Assembly (NCBI GenBank): GCA_964649195.1
Contig: CAZYPK010000100.1
Coordinates: forward strand, 1-19,062
Source: JTS-RE9 sp964649195
GTDB lineage: Bacteria; Planctomycetota; Phycisphaerae; Phycisphaerales; Phycisphaeraceae
Length of the DNA stretch: 19,062 bases
Reading direction: 5' to 3'
Part shown: in pieces, positions 7,964 through 15,651 of the stretch
Position numbering within the stretch: the stretch's first letter is position 1
Layout: each line of letters begins with the position of its first letter
Made by a program: the position numbers and the translations under genes
The notes under the pieces: generated by a model
The model's input: only the letters and a program-made list of their open reading frames with translations
Database searches by the model: none
Told to the model about the DNA's origin: nothing

Positions 7964-8920
7964 TCAAGGAATAACCTGCCCGCTGTTATTCTGAATCGGC
8001 GGCAGCGTGGGTGTAACGCGATCAATGCTCGGCCTCTCAGGCAACCTGTCAGGCACGCCTTCATTCGTGAACGTGGCCCGCGCCGTCACCAGCGTATATC
8101 GACCGGGGCCTTTGGCATCGTTGTCACCATCGGCGAAAAACCGGCTGGCAAACGGCACGCCCAGGTTCAGCTTGTGAATCACCCGAACCGTGATCACATC
8201 CCGAACACCAAAGCGATACGGATTCTCCGGCAGCGGATCGAAGGTGACATCATTCCCCTGCACCAGCGTTTCCAGCAGTTCGATCTCCGTGTTCGATTCC
8301 GCATAGCCCACCTTGGAGGCCAGCTTCGCCTGCACCCACTGCGGCTCGTTGGAACCGTAGGCGGCAAAGTGGCCGCCGATCGCGGAAACCGCCTCGCCGG
8401 AAGGCCCCGCCCCGCCATCGGACTGGCCCGCCACCGGAACCAGCGCCATGTATGCAGCCCGGCGAATCCGCTCGTGCTTGAGGCTGCCTTTGCCCGGAGC
8501 GTAATGATTCGCCTCGTAATCGCCGCGATCGGTGTAGTCCTGCGGAATCTCAATGGTGGCGGCACGGGTGGCGACGAACGCGGCATAATGCACGTACATG
8601 TTGCCGGCCATCATCATCATCGACTGCACCATGATCAGCGTGATGACCAGCAGGATCGGAAAGACCAACGCGAACTCGATCGAAGTGGTCCCGCGATCAT
8701 CGGAAAGAAACGACGCCAGCCGGGAAAGCAGCCGATCGCCGCCGCGCCGCCGGAGGACGGCCCGGGTCCGGCCCAGACGGACGATGGCCCGGGCAAGCAT
8801 GAGCAGGATCACCAGGCAGAGAAAAACCATGCCGGCACAGATCAGCGAGGTGTCGCTGGTGAGCGCCTCGGCAATCCAGCCTTGAGCGATGAGCACCGGG
8901 GCGTGGGCGATCGTGGCCAT
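7964..8920 (-). CDS. TadE-like protein with an extra N-terminal membrane helix
   Basis: 318 residues from the ATG at 8920, preceded by GAGG at a 6-nt spacing; a GTG at 8932 is a weaker alternative. A first hydrophobic helix lies at about residues 25-43 (LICAGMVFLCLVILLMLA), followed by a basic linker. The TadE signature then starts at residue 76: RGTTSIEFALVFPILLVI, with the conserved Glu. The C-terminal 200 residues are hydrophilic and should be on the outer side. The arrangement differs from ordinary TadE proteins, which have only one N-terminal helix. It is the first gene of the minus-strand cluster, so transcription of the kinase and the TadG-like gene may begin upstream of it. The 39-bp array begins directly after its stop codon. 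Confidence 0.8.
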   Translation of the reverse strand: MATIAHAPVLIAQGWIAEALTSDTSLICAGMVFLCLVILLMLARAIVRLGRTRAVLRRRGGDRLLSRLASFLSDDRGTTSIEFALVFPILLVITLIMVQSMMMMAGNMYVHYAAFVATRAATIEIPQDYTDRGDYEANHYAPGKGSLKHERIRRAAYMALVPVAGQSDGGAGPSGEAVSAIGGHFAAYGSNEPQWVQAKLASKVGYAESNTEIELLETLVQGNDVTFDPLPENPYRFGVRDVITVRVIHKLNLGVPFASRFFADGDNDAKGPGRYTLVTARATFTNEGVPDRLPERPSIDRVTPTLPPIQNNSGQVIP

Positions 8921-9050
8921 GTCTGTCCTCACATCGGAATCGGTCCGCAGGTCGCGGACATAGGCGGGCTATACCGGGGGCCGGGGAACCGGGGGAACGG
9001 GTGAAACCGGGGGGAATGACCCCATCAAACAGCCTCGGCAACCACGGGGC

Positions 9051-9102
9051 TTCCTGAATAACCTCACACCCAAGCCGCTTGCGGCTTCGCGATCCCTGGT
9101 TC
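9051..9102. repeat. Dispersed repeat with AAGCCGC/GCGGCTT hairpin, copy 1
   Basis: About 52 bp, nearly identical to the reverse complement of 17318-17370. It differs by a few bases near CACACCC/CACGTCC and one C. The centre is a 7-bp stem with a 2-nt loop. It lies upstream of the minus-strand tad-like cluster. Confidence 0.85.
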
Positions 9103-9345
9103 ACGGTACATCGGGGGGTTATTTAGAAGTCTCACCGGTATTATCGTACCATAAACACCTGATATCCACGATCCTTGCACGCAAAAACCGCAAAAACAAC
9201 CGCACCCCACTGCATAACGATTGACCGGCAGGTTTGTCCGGTTTCAGAAGGCGTGGCCTGCGGCGGAAAACATCTCAAAACGCATCCGAGCCGCGCGGCC
9301 GCCCCCGATTAAGCCCGCGCTGGAGGCGAATAGGCGTGGGCACGA

Positions 9346-9376
9346 AAAAGGGGGCATTCTTTTTCAGTCCCCTTTT
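9346..9376 (+). promoter_or_regulatory. Hairpin in the leader of the deaminase remnant
   Basis: Arms AAAAGGGG and CCCCTTTT with a loop of about 15 nt, some 90 nt upstream of the deaminase start. It could be a terminator-like leader structure, or could lie in a small RNA like those encoded next to AvcD genes. Only the inverted repeat itself is seen. Confidence 0.3.
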
Positions 9377-9466
9377 CTTCCCCTGACGAACGGACACGGG
9401 TTTGTTACCATCACCTCCCATGTTTCGGCGCCTGGGGGTATCCCATCGGCGCGGCAAGGAAGTCGC

Positions 9467-10155
9467 ATGCTCGAAAAATCCTTTTCCGAATCCGAACTCG
9501 TCCTCGCGTTGATTGGCGCGGTGGGTACGGAATTGGGAAAGGTGCGCGACATCCTTGGATCATCGATGAGATCCTTGCGGACGCGAAGGAGATGGGACTT
9601 GACCCGGAAAAGGTGAAGGAGTTGCTGGAGGCCAGCCGCATCCGGGATTTGACGGAGTTCGGCCGAGTGGTGCATGCGGAGATGGAGGCGCTTCTTTCGT
9701 GCGTCAGAGCCCGAATCCCCGTCAAGAACGGAACTCTGTATTCCACGACCTTCCCTTGCCACAACTGCGCCAAGCACATCGTGGCGGCGGGGATCAAGCG
9801 CGTGGTGTTCATCGAACCCTACCAAAAGTCCAAGGCGATCGAGTTCCATCCCGACTCGATTCAGGTGGGATTCAGCGATTCCGCAGCCGCACATGGCGTC
9901 GGTTCGATGGTAAACTTTGAGCCGTTCGTCGGCGTAGGCCCTCGGCGCTTCTTCGACCTTTTTTCCTTGCAACTCGGTTCTGGCCACCGGCTCAAGCGGA
10001 AGGATGGTGCGGGAAAGGCGCTCCAATGGAAGCCGGAGGGCGGCCAACTCCGCCTGCAAATGTTGCCGGCATCGTACTTGGACCTGGAGTTCATTGCGAG
10101 TAACATGTTCAATCTGGCTCGAAAACCGCAAGAGGAGGCAAGTCATGGCAGTTGA
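9467..10155 (+). pseudogene. Anti-phage dCTP deaminase (AvcD-like), internally deleted and frameshifted
   Basis: The frame opened by the ATG at 9467 has a good Shine-Dalgarno (AAGGA). It begins MLEKSFSESELVLALIGAVG, the N-terminal P-loop-side start typical of AvcD-type anti-phage dCTP deaminases. After about 30 residues (near 9557-9562) homology jumps to another frame, which carries the C-terminal deaminase part: EFGRVVHAEMEALLS with zinc ligand His and catalytic Glu (HAE, codons at 9673-9681), then TTFPCHNCAKHIVAAGIKRV with both zinc Cys, then FIEPYQKS. Family members are around 500 residues or more. Most of the NTPase domain and the first part of the deaminase fold are missing here, about 0.8-0.9 kb. 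From the ATG at 9592 a 187-residue protein could still be made, but without the start of the deaminase fold. AvcD enzymes deaminate dCTP/dCMP on phage infection; this copy is probably inactive. An assembly mis-join is the alternative. Confidence 0.75.
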
Positions 10156-10348
10156 CAGGCAGGACGCTCGCCAATCCGAAACGCAACCGGCGAAGACGCA
10201 GGCGTCTCAAAGCGATGCCTTTGTCAAGCATTTGGAGCACGCCAGCGCGGTCGTCCAATCCTGGCCGGCTTGGAAACAGCAACTCCTCGGCGGCACGGCG
10301 GTGACACAAGCCTCGGGCCACGGCGGGGCCGTCGCAGCCGACCATTGA
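10145..10348 (+). CDS. Small protein of unknown function overlapping the deaminase remnant
   Basis: 67 residues, starting 11 nt before the end of the deaminase frame and preceded by AGGAGG at a 6-nt spacing, the strongest Shine-Dalgarno in this part of the window; translational coupling is likely. The N-terminal third is hydrophilic (Gln/Ala/Ser/Lys). The core FVKHLEHASAVVQSWPAWKQ followed by QLLGG has the look of a recurrent small uncharacterised family with a WPxWKxxLLG motif; this is from memory and not searched. The last 15 residues are Gly/Ala-rich. Its intact ribosome binding site and frame contrast with the broken gene before it. Function unknown. Confidence 0.65.
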   Translation: MAVDRQDARQSETQPAKTQASQSDAFVKHLEHASAVVQSWPAWKQQLLGGTAVTQASGHGGAVAADH

Positions 10349-10445
10349 TCCAATCCATTCACTCTGCTGATCGACCACCTGCGATTCGACGCACTGGCGA
10401 CGATCGCGGTTTTGTGTTGCGCCGATCTGTCCGAGCCGCATCTGC

Positions 10446-11807
10446 TTAATTCTCCATCGCATGGGCTGACGGTTCCGCGGATTCCGGGGGTTCTTCCCCG
10501 GCCGTCTTGGGCTTGTCCAGTCCGACGAACCTGCGGTAGTTGTCGCGCAGCAGGTTTGCCACATCGGCCTCGATCTGATCATCACTGACGCGGTATCCCA
10601 CTTCCATCAGGTCCGCGTATTTGTCCGTGAGCACCCTGGCGATGATCTTCCGGCTGTGGTCCCACTTGTAAACGAGCTGATCCAGTATGCGGGCATCGCT
10701 GTGCTGCGGGGCGAAGGTCGTGCCCAGCAGTTCCAGCCTCATGCGGGTCATCTCTTCGATGAGCGATGGGTTGTTGAGGAACCACCAGCAGCCGAAGACG
10801 AACAGGTTGCCGAACTTGCGGGCGGCGACGCAAAGCTCGTGCTGGTTCTCCCGGCTGAGCATCGTGACCATGAACCTGTTATCCGAGAACTGACGGCACA
10901 GGTTCGTCACCGCACCGATATCGGCGCGGCCGCCCATGTCGGCGGCATCGCGCAGCGCGGGGTTCACACCACGCCTGGAGCCGATCATCATCGCCCAGAC
11001 CATGTTGCGTTCGGCAAGCACCGGCAGCAGCGCCTCGCGGATGATCTTGTCCGCCCCGTTTCGCTCGGGCGGCAGCGTCGGATAGTGAAACTCCGGCGGC
11101 AGACTCGTCGCCACATACACCGCCTTCATGCGATCAATCCATTCATTCAAAAATCGCCTGACTTCATCAATCGTCGAAACGGTGAAGTCAGCGCGCACAT
11201 CGTAGCCCCAGTCGCGCAGCGTCCTCGCCGCACCGGGCCAGTCGAGCAGCAGCTTGTCGATGCGCAGCACGGCCGCAAAACGCGAATCATTGTTCAGGTC
11301 AGGCTGATGCTGCCAGAGATGATTTTCATGATCGGAAAATACTTCGTTGGTCATCGTGATCTGATCGACATTGGCGATGCGCATCACCGTGTCGATGTAA
11401 TCGCTGGGATTCTGCCGGGCGAACCACTGGCGATAGGGTTCGAGCGTTTTCTCGTGCGGATCCAGGCCCAGTTTGCAGAGCGTGGTGATCACCCCGCGAC
11501 ACGCTTCGCTCACCGGTGTGCGGTCGATGAAAAGCGTTTTCCAGATCAGGTCCGCCTGCTCCTGTTTGTTCATCGACCAGAAACGGTAATAAGGCACCTC
11601 GCTCTGAGGCACGATGCGAAACAGTTCCGCGATCAGATAGTGATAGGTCACCAGCTCATCGATGCCCCAGAGCATCAGCCCGCCCGGATCAGGCGAGGCG
11701 CCGAACGCAGGCGAGAAAACATGCGTGTGCAAATCCGTCACCGGCTGCGCGGCGACCATCGAAGACACCGAGGCGGCAAGGGCGGAACGATCAAAGGCGA
11801 CAGTCAT
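10446..11807 (-). CDS. Uronate isomerase family protein (amidohydrolase superfamily)
   Basis: 453 residues from the ATG at 11807, with AAGGA 8 nt upstream; a longer start at 11855 adds 16 residues without support. The N-terminal metal-binding motif DLHTHVF (HxH) and the C-terminal block CWWFLNNPSLIEEM, then HSDARILDQLVYKWDHSRKI, correspond to the WW and DSR regions of glucuronate/galacturonate isomerases (UxaC family). These enzymes interconvert D-glucuronate with D-fructuronate, or galacturonate with tagaturonate. The protein is somewhat shorter than and divergent from E. coli UxaC, so the substrate may differ. It is divergent from the Gfo/Idh/MocA oxidoreductase, with 166 nt between them; shared regulation in sugar-acid use is an inference. 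Confidence 0.75.
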   Translation of the reverse strand: MTVAFDRSALAASVSSMVAAQPVTDLHTHVFSPAFGASPDPGGLMLWGIDELVTYHYLIAELFRIVPQSEVPYYRFWSMNKQEQADLIWKTLFIDRTPVSEACRGVITTLCKLGLDPHEKTLEPYRQWFARQNPSDYIDTVMRIANVDQITMTNEVFSDHENHLWQHQPDLNNDSRFAAVLRIDKLLLDWPGAARTLRDWGYDVRADFTVSTIDEVRRFLNEWIDRMKAVYVATSLPPEFHYPTLPPERNGADKIIREALLPVLAERNMVWAMMIGSRRGVNPALRDAADMGGRADIGAVTNLCRQFSDNRFMVTMLSRENQHELCVAARKFGNLFVFGCWWFLNNPSLIEEMTRMRLELLGTTFAPQHSDARILDQLVYKWDHSRKIIARVLTDKYADLMEVGYRVSDDQIEADVANLLRDNYRRFVGLDKPKTAGEEPPESAEPSAHAMEN

Positions 11808-11860
11808 GATGAAATCCTTCAAACGAGAACAGTCAATTTTATCGCGGCCAACCAATCATA

Positions 11861-11888
11861 CGTATTTGGCCGTCCGCCTTGGCGGACG
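11861..11888. repeat. Palindromic repeat CGTATTTrGCCG..., copy A
   Basis: CGTATTTGGCC followed by a GTCCGCC / GGCGGAC stem with loop TT, in the divergent promoter region of the uronate isomerase and oxidoreductase genes. Two further copies lie at 16091-16117 and 16151-16180, with different but still paired stem bases. Confidence 0.8.
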
Positions 11889-11973
11889 AAGCGCGGCCGA
11901 CTCGTTACCATCATGCCGACATCGGCAACAATGAAGGTCCGCCAACATCACGCACCCGCACAGGAGTTTCATC

Positions 11974-13368
11974 ATGAGCCAGGACACAAAGAAGCAATCC
12001 AAAACGACCGCCTCCCGCCGGGACTTCATCACCACCACCGGCCTCGTCGCCGCGGGCACCACGCTCGCCGGCATGCATGTCCCCCTCGTTCACGCCGCCG
12101 ACAGCAACACCATTCAGCTCGCCCTCGTCGGCTGCGGCGGTCGCGGCGGTGGCGCAGCCGCCAACGCGCTCTCGGTCAAGAACGGCCCCACCAAGCTCGT
12201 CGCCATGGCCGACGTTTTCGACAACCGGCTCAAGTCCGCCTTCGAGGGCCTCAAGCGTCGCACGCCTCCCGCGCAGTTCGATGTGCCCGATGATCGGAAG
12301 TTCATCGGATTTGATGGCTACAAAAAAGCGATGGACTGCCTCAAGCCCGGCGACATCGTCATCCTCACCACACCCCCCGCCTTCCGATGGGTTCACTTCA
12401 GCTACGCCATCGAGAAGGGGTTGCACGTTTTCATGGAGAAGCCGCTCACCGCCGATGGACCCTCTTCGCGCAAAATGCTGGAACTGGGCAAACTCGCCGG
12501 CGCCAAGGGCCTGAAGGTCGGCGTCGGCCTCATGTCACGCCATCAACGCGCCTTGCAGGAGGCGCAAAAGAGAATCGCCGACGGCGAAATCGGCGACATC
12601 GTTTCCATGCGCGGCTACCGCATGGCCGCCGGCAACCTTGCCTCCTTCCGCTCCCACAAGTGGCCCGGCAATCCGTCCGAACTCCTCTGGCAGATCTCCC
12701 GCTTCCACTCCTTCCTCTGGGCCAGCGGCGGCGCGTTCAACGATTACTATATTCACATCGTCGATCACCTCTGCTGGATGAAAGGCTCCTGGCCGGTCAA
12801 GGCGCAGGCCATCGGCGGACGCCACTACCGCAACGACTATGTTGACCAGAACTTCGACAGTTACTCCGTCGAATACACTTTCGCCGACGGCGCCAAGCTT
12901 CACTTCGATGGCCGCTGCATGGACGGCGCCGCCAGCATTTACTCCAGCCACGCCCACGGCACCAAGGGCATGGCCATCCTCTCCGCCAGCGGCGACTGCG
13001 GACTCCCCTCTTCGATCTACACCTCGCAGAATGCCGACAACAGCAAGAAGCTCTGGGAGGCGAAGGTGCCTAACGATCAGCGCGATCCCTATCTGAACGA
13101 ATGGAACGATTTGGTCGATGCCATCCGCGCCGACAAGCCTTACAGCGAAGTGGAATACGGCGTCTATGCCAGCCTCACCGGCACGCTTGGCCGCATCGCC
13201 GCGCACACGGCCCGCGAGTGGACGATGGATCAGGTGCTCAAGTCGGAACACGAATACGCACCGGGCATCGACAAGTGGACGATGGACTCGCCGCCGCCGA
13301 TCAAGTGCGATGAAAAGGGTCTATATCCCGTGCCGCAACCCGGCATCGTGGTGGATCGGGAATATTGA
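11974..13368 (+). CDS. Tat-exported Gfo/Idh/MocA family oxidoreductase
   Basis: 464 residues with AGGAG upstream of the ATG. A twin-arginine signal (SRRDFITTTGLVAAGTTLAG) with a predicted cut near HAAD (residue 41-42) sends it out of the cytoplasm. The Rossmann nucleotide-binding motif follows (LALVGCGGRGGG), then the family motif MEKPLTADG with the conserved Lys, and a C-terminal alpha/beta domain containing FNDYYIHIVDHLCWMKGSWP. It should act on a sugar or sugar-like compound with a tightly bound NAD(P). Secreted members of this family are abundant in planctomycetes and usually of unknown substrate. It starts 166 nt from the uronate isomerase and is followed by the cyclase after 70 nt on the same strand. 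Confidence 0.88.
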   Translation: MSQDTKKQSKTTASRRDFITTTGLVAAGTTLAGMHVPLVHAADSNTIQLALVGCGGRGGGAAANALSVKNGPTKLVAMADVFDNRLKSAFEGLKRRTPPAQFDVPDDRKFIGFDGYKKAMDCLKPGDIVILTTPPAFRWVHFSYAIEKGLHVFMEKPLTADGPSSRKMLELGKLAGAKGLKVGVGLMSRHQRALQEAQKRIADGEIGDIVSMRGYRMAAGNLASFRSHKWPGNPSELLWQISRFHSFLWASGGAFNDYYIHIVDHLCWMKGSWPVKAQAIGGRHYRNDYVDQNFDSYSVEYTFADGAKLHFDGRCMDGAASIYSSHAHGTKGMAILSASGDCGLPSSIYTSQNADNSKKLWEAKVPNDQRDPYLNEWNDLVDAIRADKPYSEVEYGVYASLTGTLGRIAAHTAREWTMDQVLKSEHEYAPGIDKWTMDSPPPIKCDEKGLYPVPQPGIVVDREY

Positions 13369-13438
13369 ACGATTGCATCTGTTATTCTCAGGCGTTCCCC
13401 GACAGATGCCGTTGCGTATTCCGCTTTGAGGTTTTGTG

Positions 13439-15478
13439 ATGTCCACGATCGAACTTGCCGCCCCGCCGCCCCGTGTTGATGCTCCTGATTTCGCGGGCAA
13501 GGTGCGTCATCACCTGGATGCTGCGGTCGATCACCTGCTCTCGCTTCAGAAGCCCGATGGCCACTGGTGCGCGGAGCTTGAAGGCGATTCGATTCTGCAA
13601 TCGGAATACATTCTGCTCAAGTGGATCATCGAACAGGAGCACGATCCGCGTCTGCCCTGGGTGGCGAATTATCTGCGCAGCCAGCAGCGCGAGGATGGCA
13701 CGTGGGGGCAGTACCCCGGATCAGGGCCGGATATTTCGGCGTGTGTGAAGGGATATTTTGCGCTCAAGCTCATGGGCGATTCGCCGGACGCTGAGCACAT
13801 GGTGAAGGCGAAGGCGCGGATTCATGAACTGGGGGGCGCGGAGAAGTGCAACAGTTTTTCGAAGTTTTATTTTGCCTGTCTGGGTCAGATACGTTTCAGT
13901 GCGTGTCCTTCGATTCCGCCGGAGATCATGTATCTGCCCAATTGGTTTTACTTCAGTCTGCCGCATGTGAGCGCCTGGACGCGGACGATGATTCTGCCAC
14001 TCTCCATCGTGGTGACGAAAAAACCGCTGAGGCAGATTCCCGCGCATCTGGGGATGGATGAGCTTTATCTGGATCAGAAGCTGCGGCACAAACTGGTGGC
14101 CACCAACAGCGCCGGCCCGTTCTGGACGAAGCTGTTCCTGCTCGTGGACAAGGCCCTGAAACTGGTGGACAAAGTGGGCACGCCGTTGCGGCAGCGGGCG
14201 CTGAAAAAGATGTGCGACTGGATGATCCGGCACGGCGAAGGTTCGGATGGTCTGGGCGCGATTTTTCCGCCGATGGTTTACATCCTCATCGCCCTGCGGG
14301 TCATGGGCTGGGCCGATGATCACCCCTTCATCAGGAAGGCGCACAAGGATCTGGATGATCTGATGATCATCGATGAGGCGAAGCAGCAGATACGCATTCA
14401 GCCTTGTTTTTCACCGATCTGGGACACCGGCATCGCCGCCTACGCGCTGACCGAAGCGGGCATGAACCACGAGGATGAACCGCTGGCCCGCTGCGCGAAT
14501 TACCTGCTGAACAAAGAGTGTCGCAAGCCTGTGGATTGGGTGGACAACGTGAAACTCAACATCGAACCCTCCGGCTGGTACTTCGAATACAACAACCCCT
14601 GGTACCCGGATGTCGATGACACCGTGATGGTGGCGATGGCATTGAAAAGAACGGCAGAAGAAAGGCACGGAGGGGAAAGGCAAAAGCGGGAAAGCGAAGC
14701 AGCCAAATCCGCAATCCGCAATCCGCAATCCGAAATGGTTTCAACTCGGAACTCGGAACTCGAAACTCGGAACTTAATCGCCGCCTCCACCCGCGGCGTC
14801 AACTGGGTGCTCGCCATGCAGAACGACGACGGCGGCTGGGCGGCATTCGACCGCACCAGGGATCGGCCCATCCTCGAAGCGGTGCCCTTTGCCGACCACA
14901 ACGCGATTCAGGATCCCTCCTGTCCCGACATCACCGGCCGCACGCTCGAATGCCTGGGTCATCACGGCTACCGCGTCGGCCATCCCGCCGTTGATCGTGC
15001 CGTCGCCTACATCCGCTCGAAGCAGGAACGCGATGGCTGCTGGTTCGGACGCTGGGGCGTCAACTACATCTATGGCACATGGCAGGTCGTGGGCGGTCTG
15101 AAAAACGTCGGCGTCGATATGCACGAACCCTGGCTGCGCCAGGCGGCCGCGTGGCTCAAGAGCGTGCAGCAGCCCGATGGCTCCTTCGGCGAAACCGCCA
15201 ACACCTACGAAAACCCCGCCCTGCGAGGCACCGGCCCATCCACCCCCAGCCAGACCGCGTGGGCCGCCATGTCCCTGCTCGCCCTCACCGGCCCCGATGA
15301 TCCCGCCATCACCCGCGCCTTGAACTGGCTCTGCGATACGCAACTCGATTCCGGCGCCTGGGAAGAATCCTGGTTCACCGGCACAGGCTTCCCGAAGGTG
15401 TTCTACCTGCGATACCACCTGTATAAACTCTACTTCCCCGTGATGGCGATGGGAAGATGGCTTCGGGAAAAGGCGTAA
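13439..15478 (+). CDS. shc: Squalene-hopene cyclase with an in-frame repeat insertion
   Basis: 679 residues; ATG at 13439 with GAGG 7 nt upstream. It cyclises squalene to hopene/hopanol and acts as a monotopic membrane enzyme. The catalytic DxDDT motif is DVDDT at residues 391-395. QW-type motifs include KPDGHWCAELEGDS, REDGTWGQYPGSG, QNDDGGWAAFD, ERDGCWFGRWGVNY, QPDGSFGE and QLDSGAWEESWFTGTGFPKV. The order and C-terminus match bacterial Shc. Compared with characterised enzymes there are about 33 extra residues at roughly 405-445, between the DxDD helix and the next QW motif. They are encoded by purine-rich DNA and two 7-bp tandem tracts (14706-14733 and 14743-14770), giving KSAIRNPQSE and STRNSELETRN. 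The insert keeps the frame and lies in a likely surface loop, so activity may be retained. Confidence 0.93.
   Translation: MSTIELAAPPPRVDAPDFAGKVRHHLDAAVDHLLSLQKPDGHWCAELEGDSILQSEYILLKWIIEQEHDPRLPWVANYLRSQQREDGTWGQYPGSGPDISACVKGYFALKLMGDSPDAEHMVKAKARIHELGGAEKCNSFSKFYFACLGQIRFSACPSIPPEIMYLPNWFYFSLPHVSAWTRTMILPLSIVVTKKPLRQIPAHLGMDELYLDQKLRHKLVATNSAGPFWTKLFLLVDKALKLVDKVGTPLRQRALKKMCDWMIRHGEGSDGLGAIFPPMVYILIALRVMGWADDHPFIRKAHKDLDDLMIIDEAKQQIRIQPCFSPIWDTGIAAYALTEAGMNHEDEPLARCANYLLNKECRKPVDWVDNVKLNIEPSGWYFEYNNPWYPDVDDTVMVAMALKRTAEERHGGERQKRESEAAKSAIRNPQSEMVSTRNSELETRNLIAASTRGVNWVLAMQNDDGGWAAFDRTRDRPILEAVPFADHNAIQDPSCPDITGRTLECLGHHGYRVGHPAVDRAVAYIRSKQERDGCWFGRWGVNYIYGTWQVVGGLKNVGVDMHEPWLRQAAAWLKSVQQPDGSFGETANTYENPALRGTGPSTPSQTAWAAMSLLALTGPDDPAITRALNWLCDTQLDSGAWEESWFTGTGFPKVFYLRYHLYKLYFPVMAMGRWLREKA
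14706..14775. repeat. Heptanucleotide tracts inside the cyclase gene (AATCCGC and AACTCGG)
   Basis: AATCCGC three times then AATCCGA (14706-14733); after 9 nt, AACTCGG twice, AACTCGA, AACTCGG (14743-14770). The spacing is exactly 7 bp. The same AATCCGC-type heptad is seen in reverse in the tract at 2698-2779. Confidence 0.9.
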
Positions 15479-15486
15479 GGCGTGGG

Positions 15487-15644
15487 AAAGGCGAATGCTT
15501 ATTATTTAATACTTATTACTTAATGGTTATTTCGGAACAATACATTCAGCCACGGGCGATCTCTTGTTGCGCAGTTCGTACACAAGGATCGAAATAACCA
15601 ATAAGTATTAAGTATTAAGTATTAAATAATAAGTATTCGCCTTT
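15487..15644. repeat. AT-rich inverted repeat between convergent genes
   Basis: Arms 15487-15534 and 15590-15644, with a 55-nt GC-richer centre. Both arms are heptad tracts: GCTTATT, ATTTAAT, ACTTATT, ACTTAAT on the left; TAAGTAT three times, TAAATAA, TAAGTAT on the right. It starts 8 nt after the cyclase stop and ends 7 nt before the exbD stop, so it may act as a two-way terminator. It is very AT-rich in a GC-rich genome. Confidence 0.85.
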
Positions 15645-15651
15645 CGCTTTT

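Larger units (their letters stand above)
8921..9466. other. Intergenic region between divergent genes
   Basis: 546 nt without a supported gene. It holds a C/G-run-rich stretch at 8965-9020, a dispersed repeat (9051-9102), an AT-richer stretch at about 9110-9210 that may contain promoters for the minus-strand cluster and the plus-strand deaminase remnant, and a hairpin with AAAAGGGG / CCCCTTTT arms around 9346-9376. No promoter boxes can be assigned with confidence. The open frame starting at 9221 is real only from 9467 onward. Confidence 0.5.

Noticed and set aside
6594..7994. 466-residue plus-strand frame opposite the kinase and array
   Set aside because: Antisense to the kinase domain and the tandem repeat, and it runs through the N gap.
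9221..9466. Upstream part of the frame that contains the deaminase N-terminus
   Set aside because: The residues before 9467 show no family resemblance, and the start at 9467 has a good ribosome binding site.
10656..12293. 545-residue plus-strand frame opposite the uronate isomerase
   Set aside because: It spans an antisense region, the divergent promoter and the out-of-frame start of the oxidoreductase; low-complexity Arg/His-rich translation.
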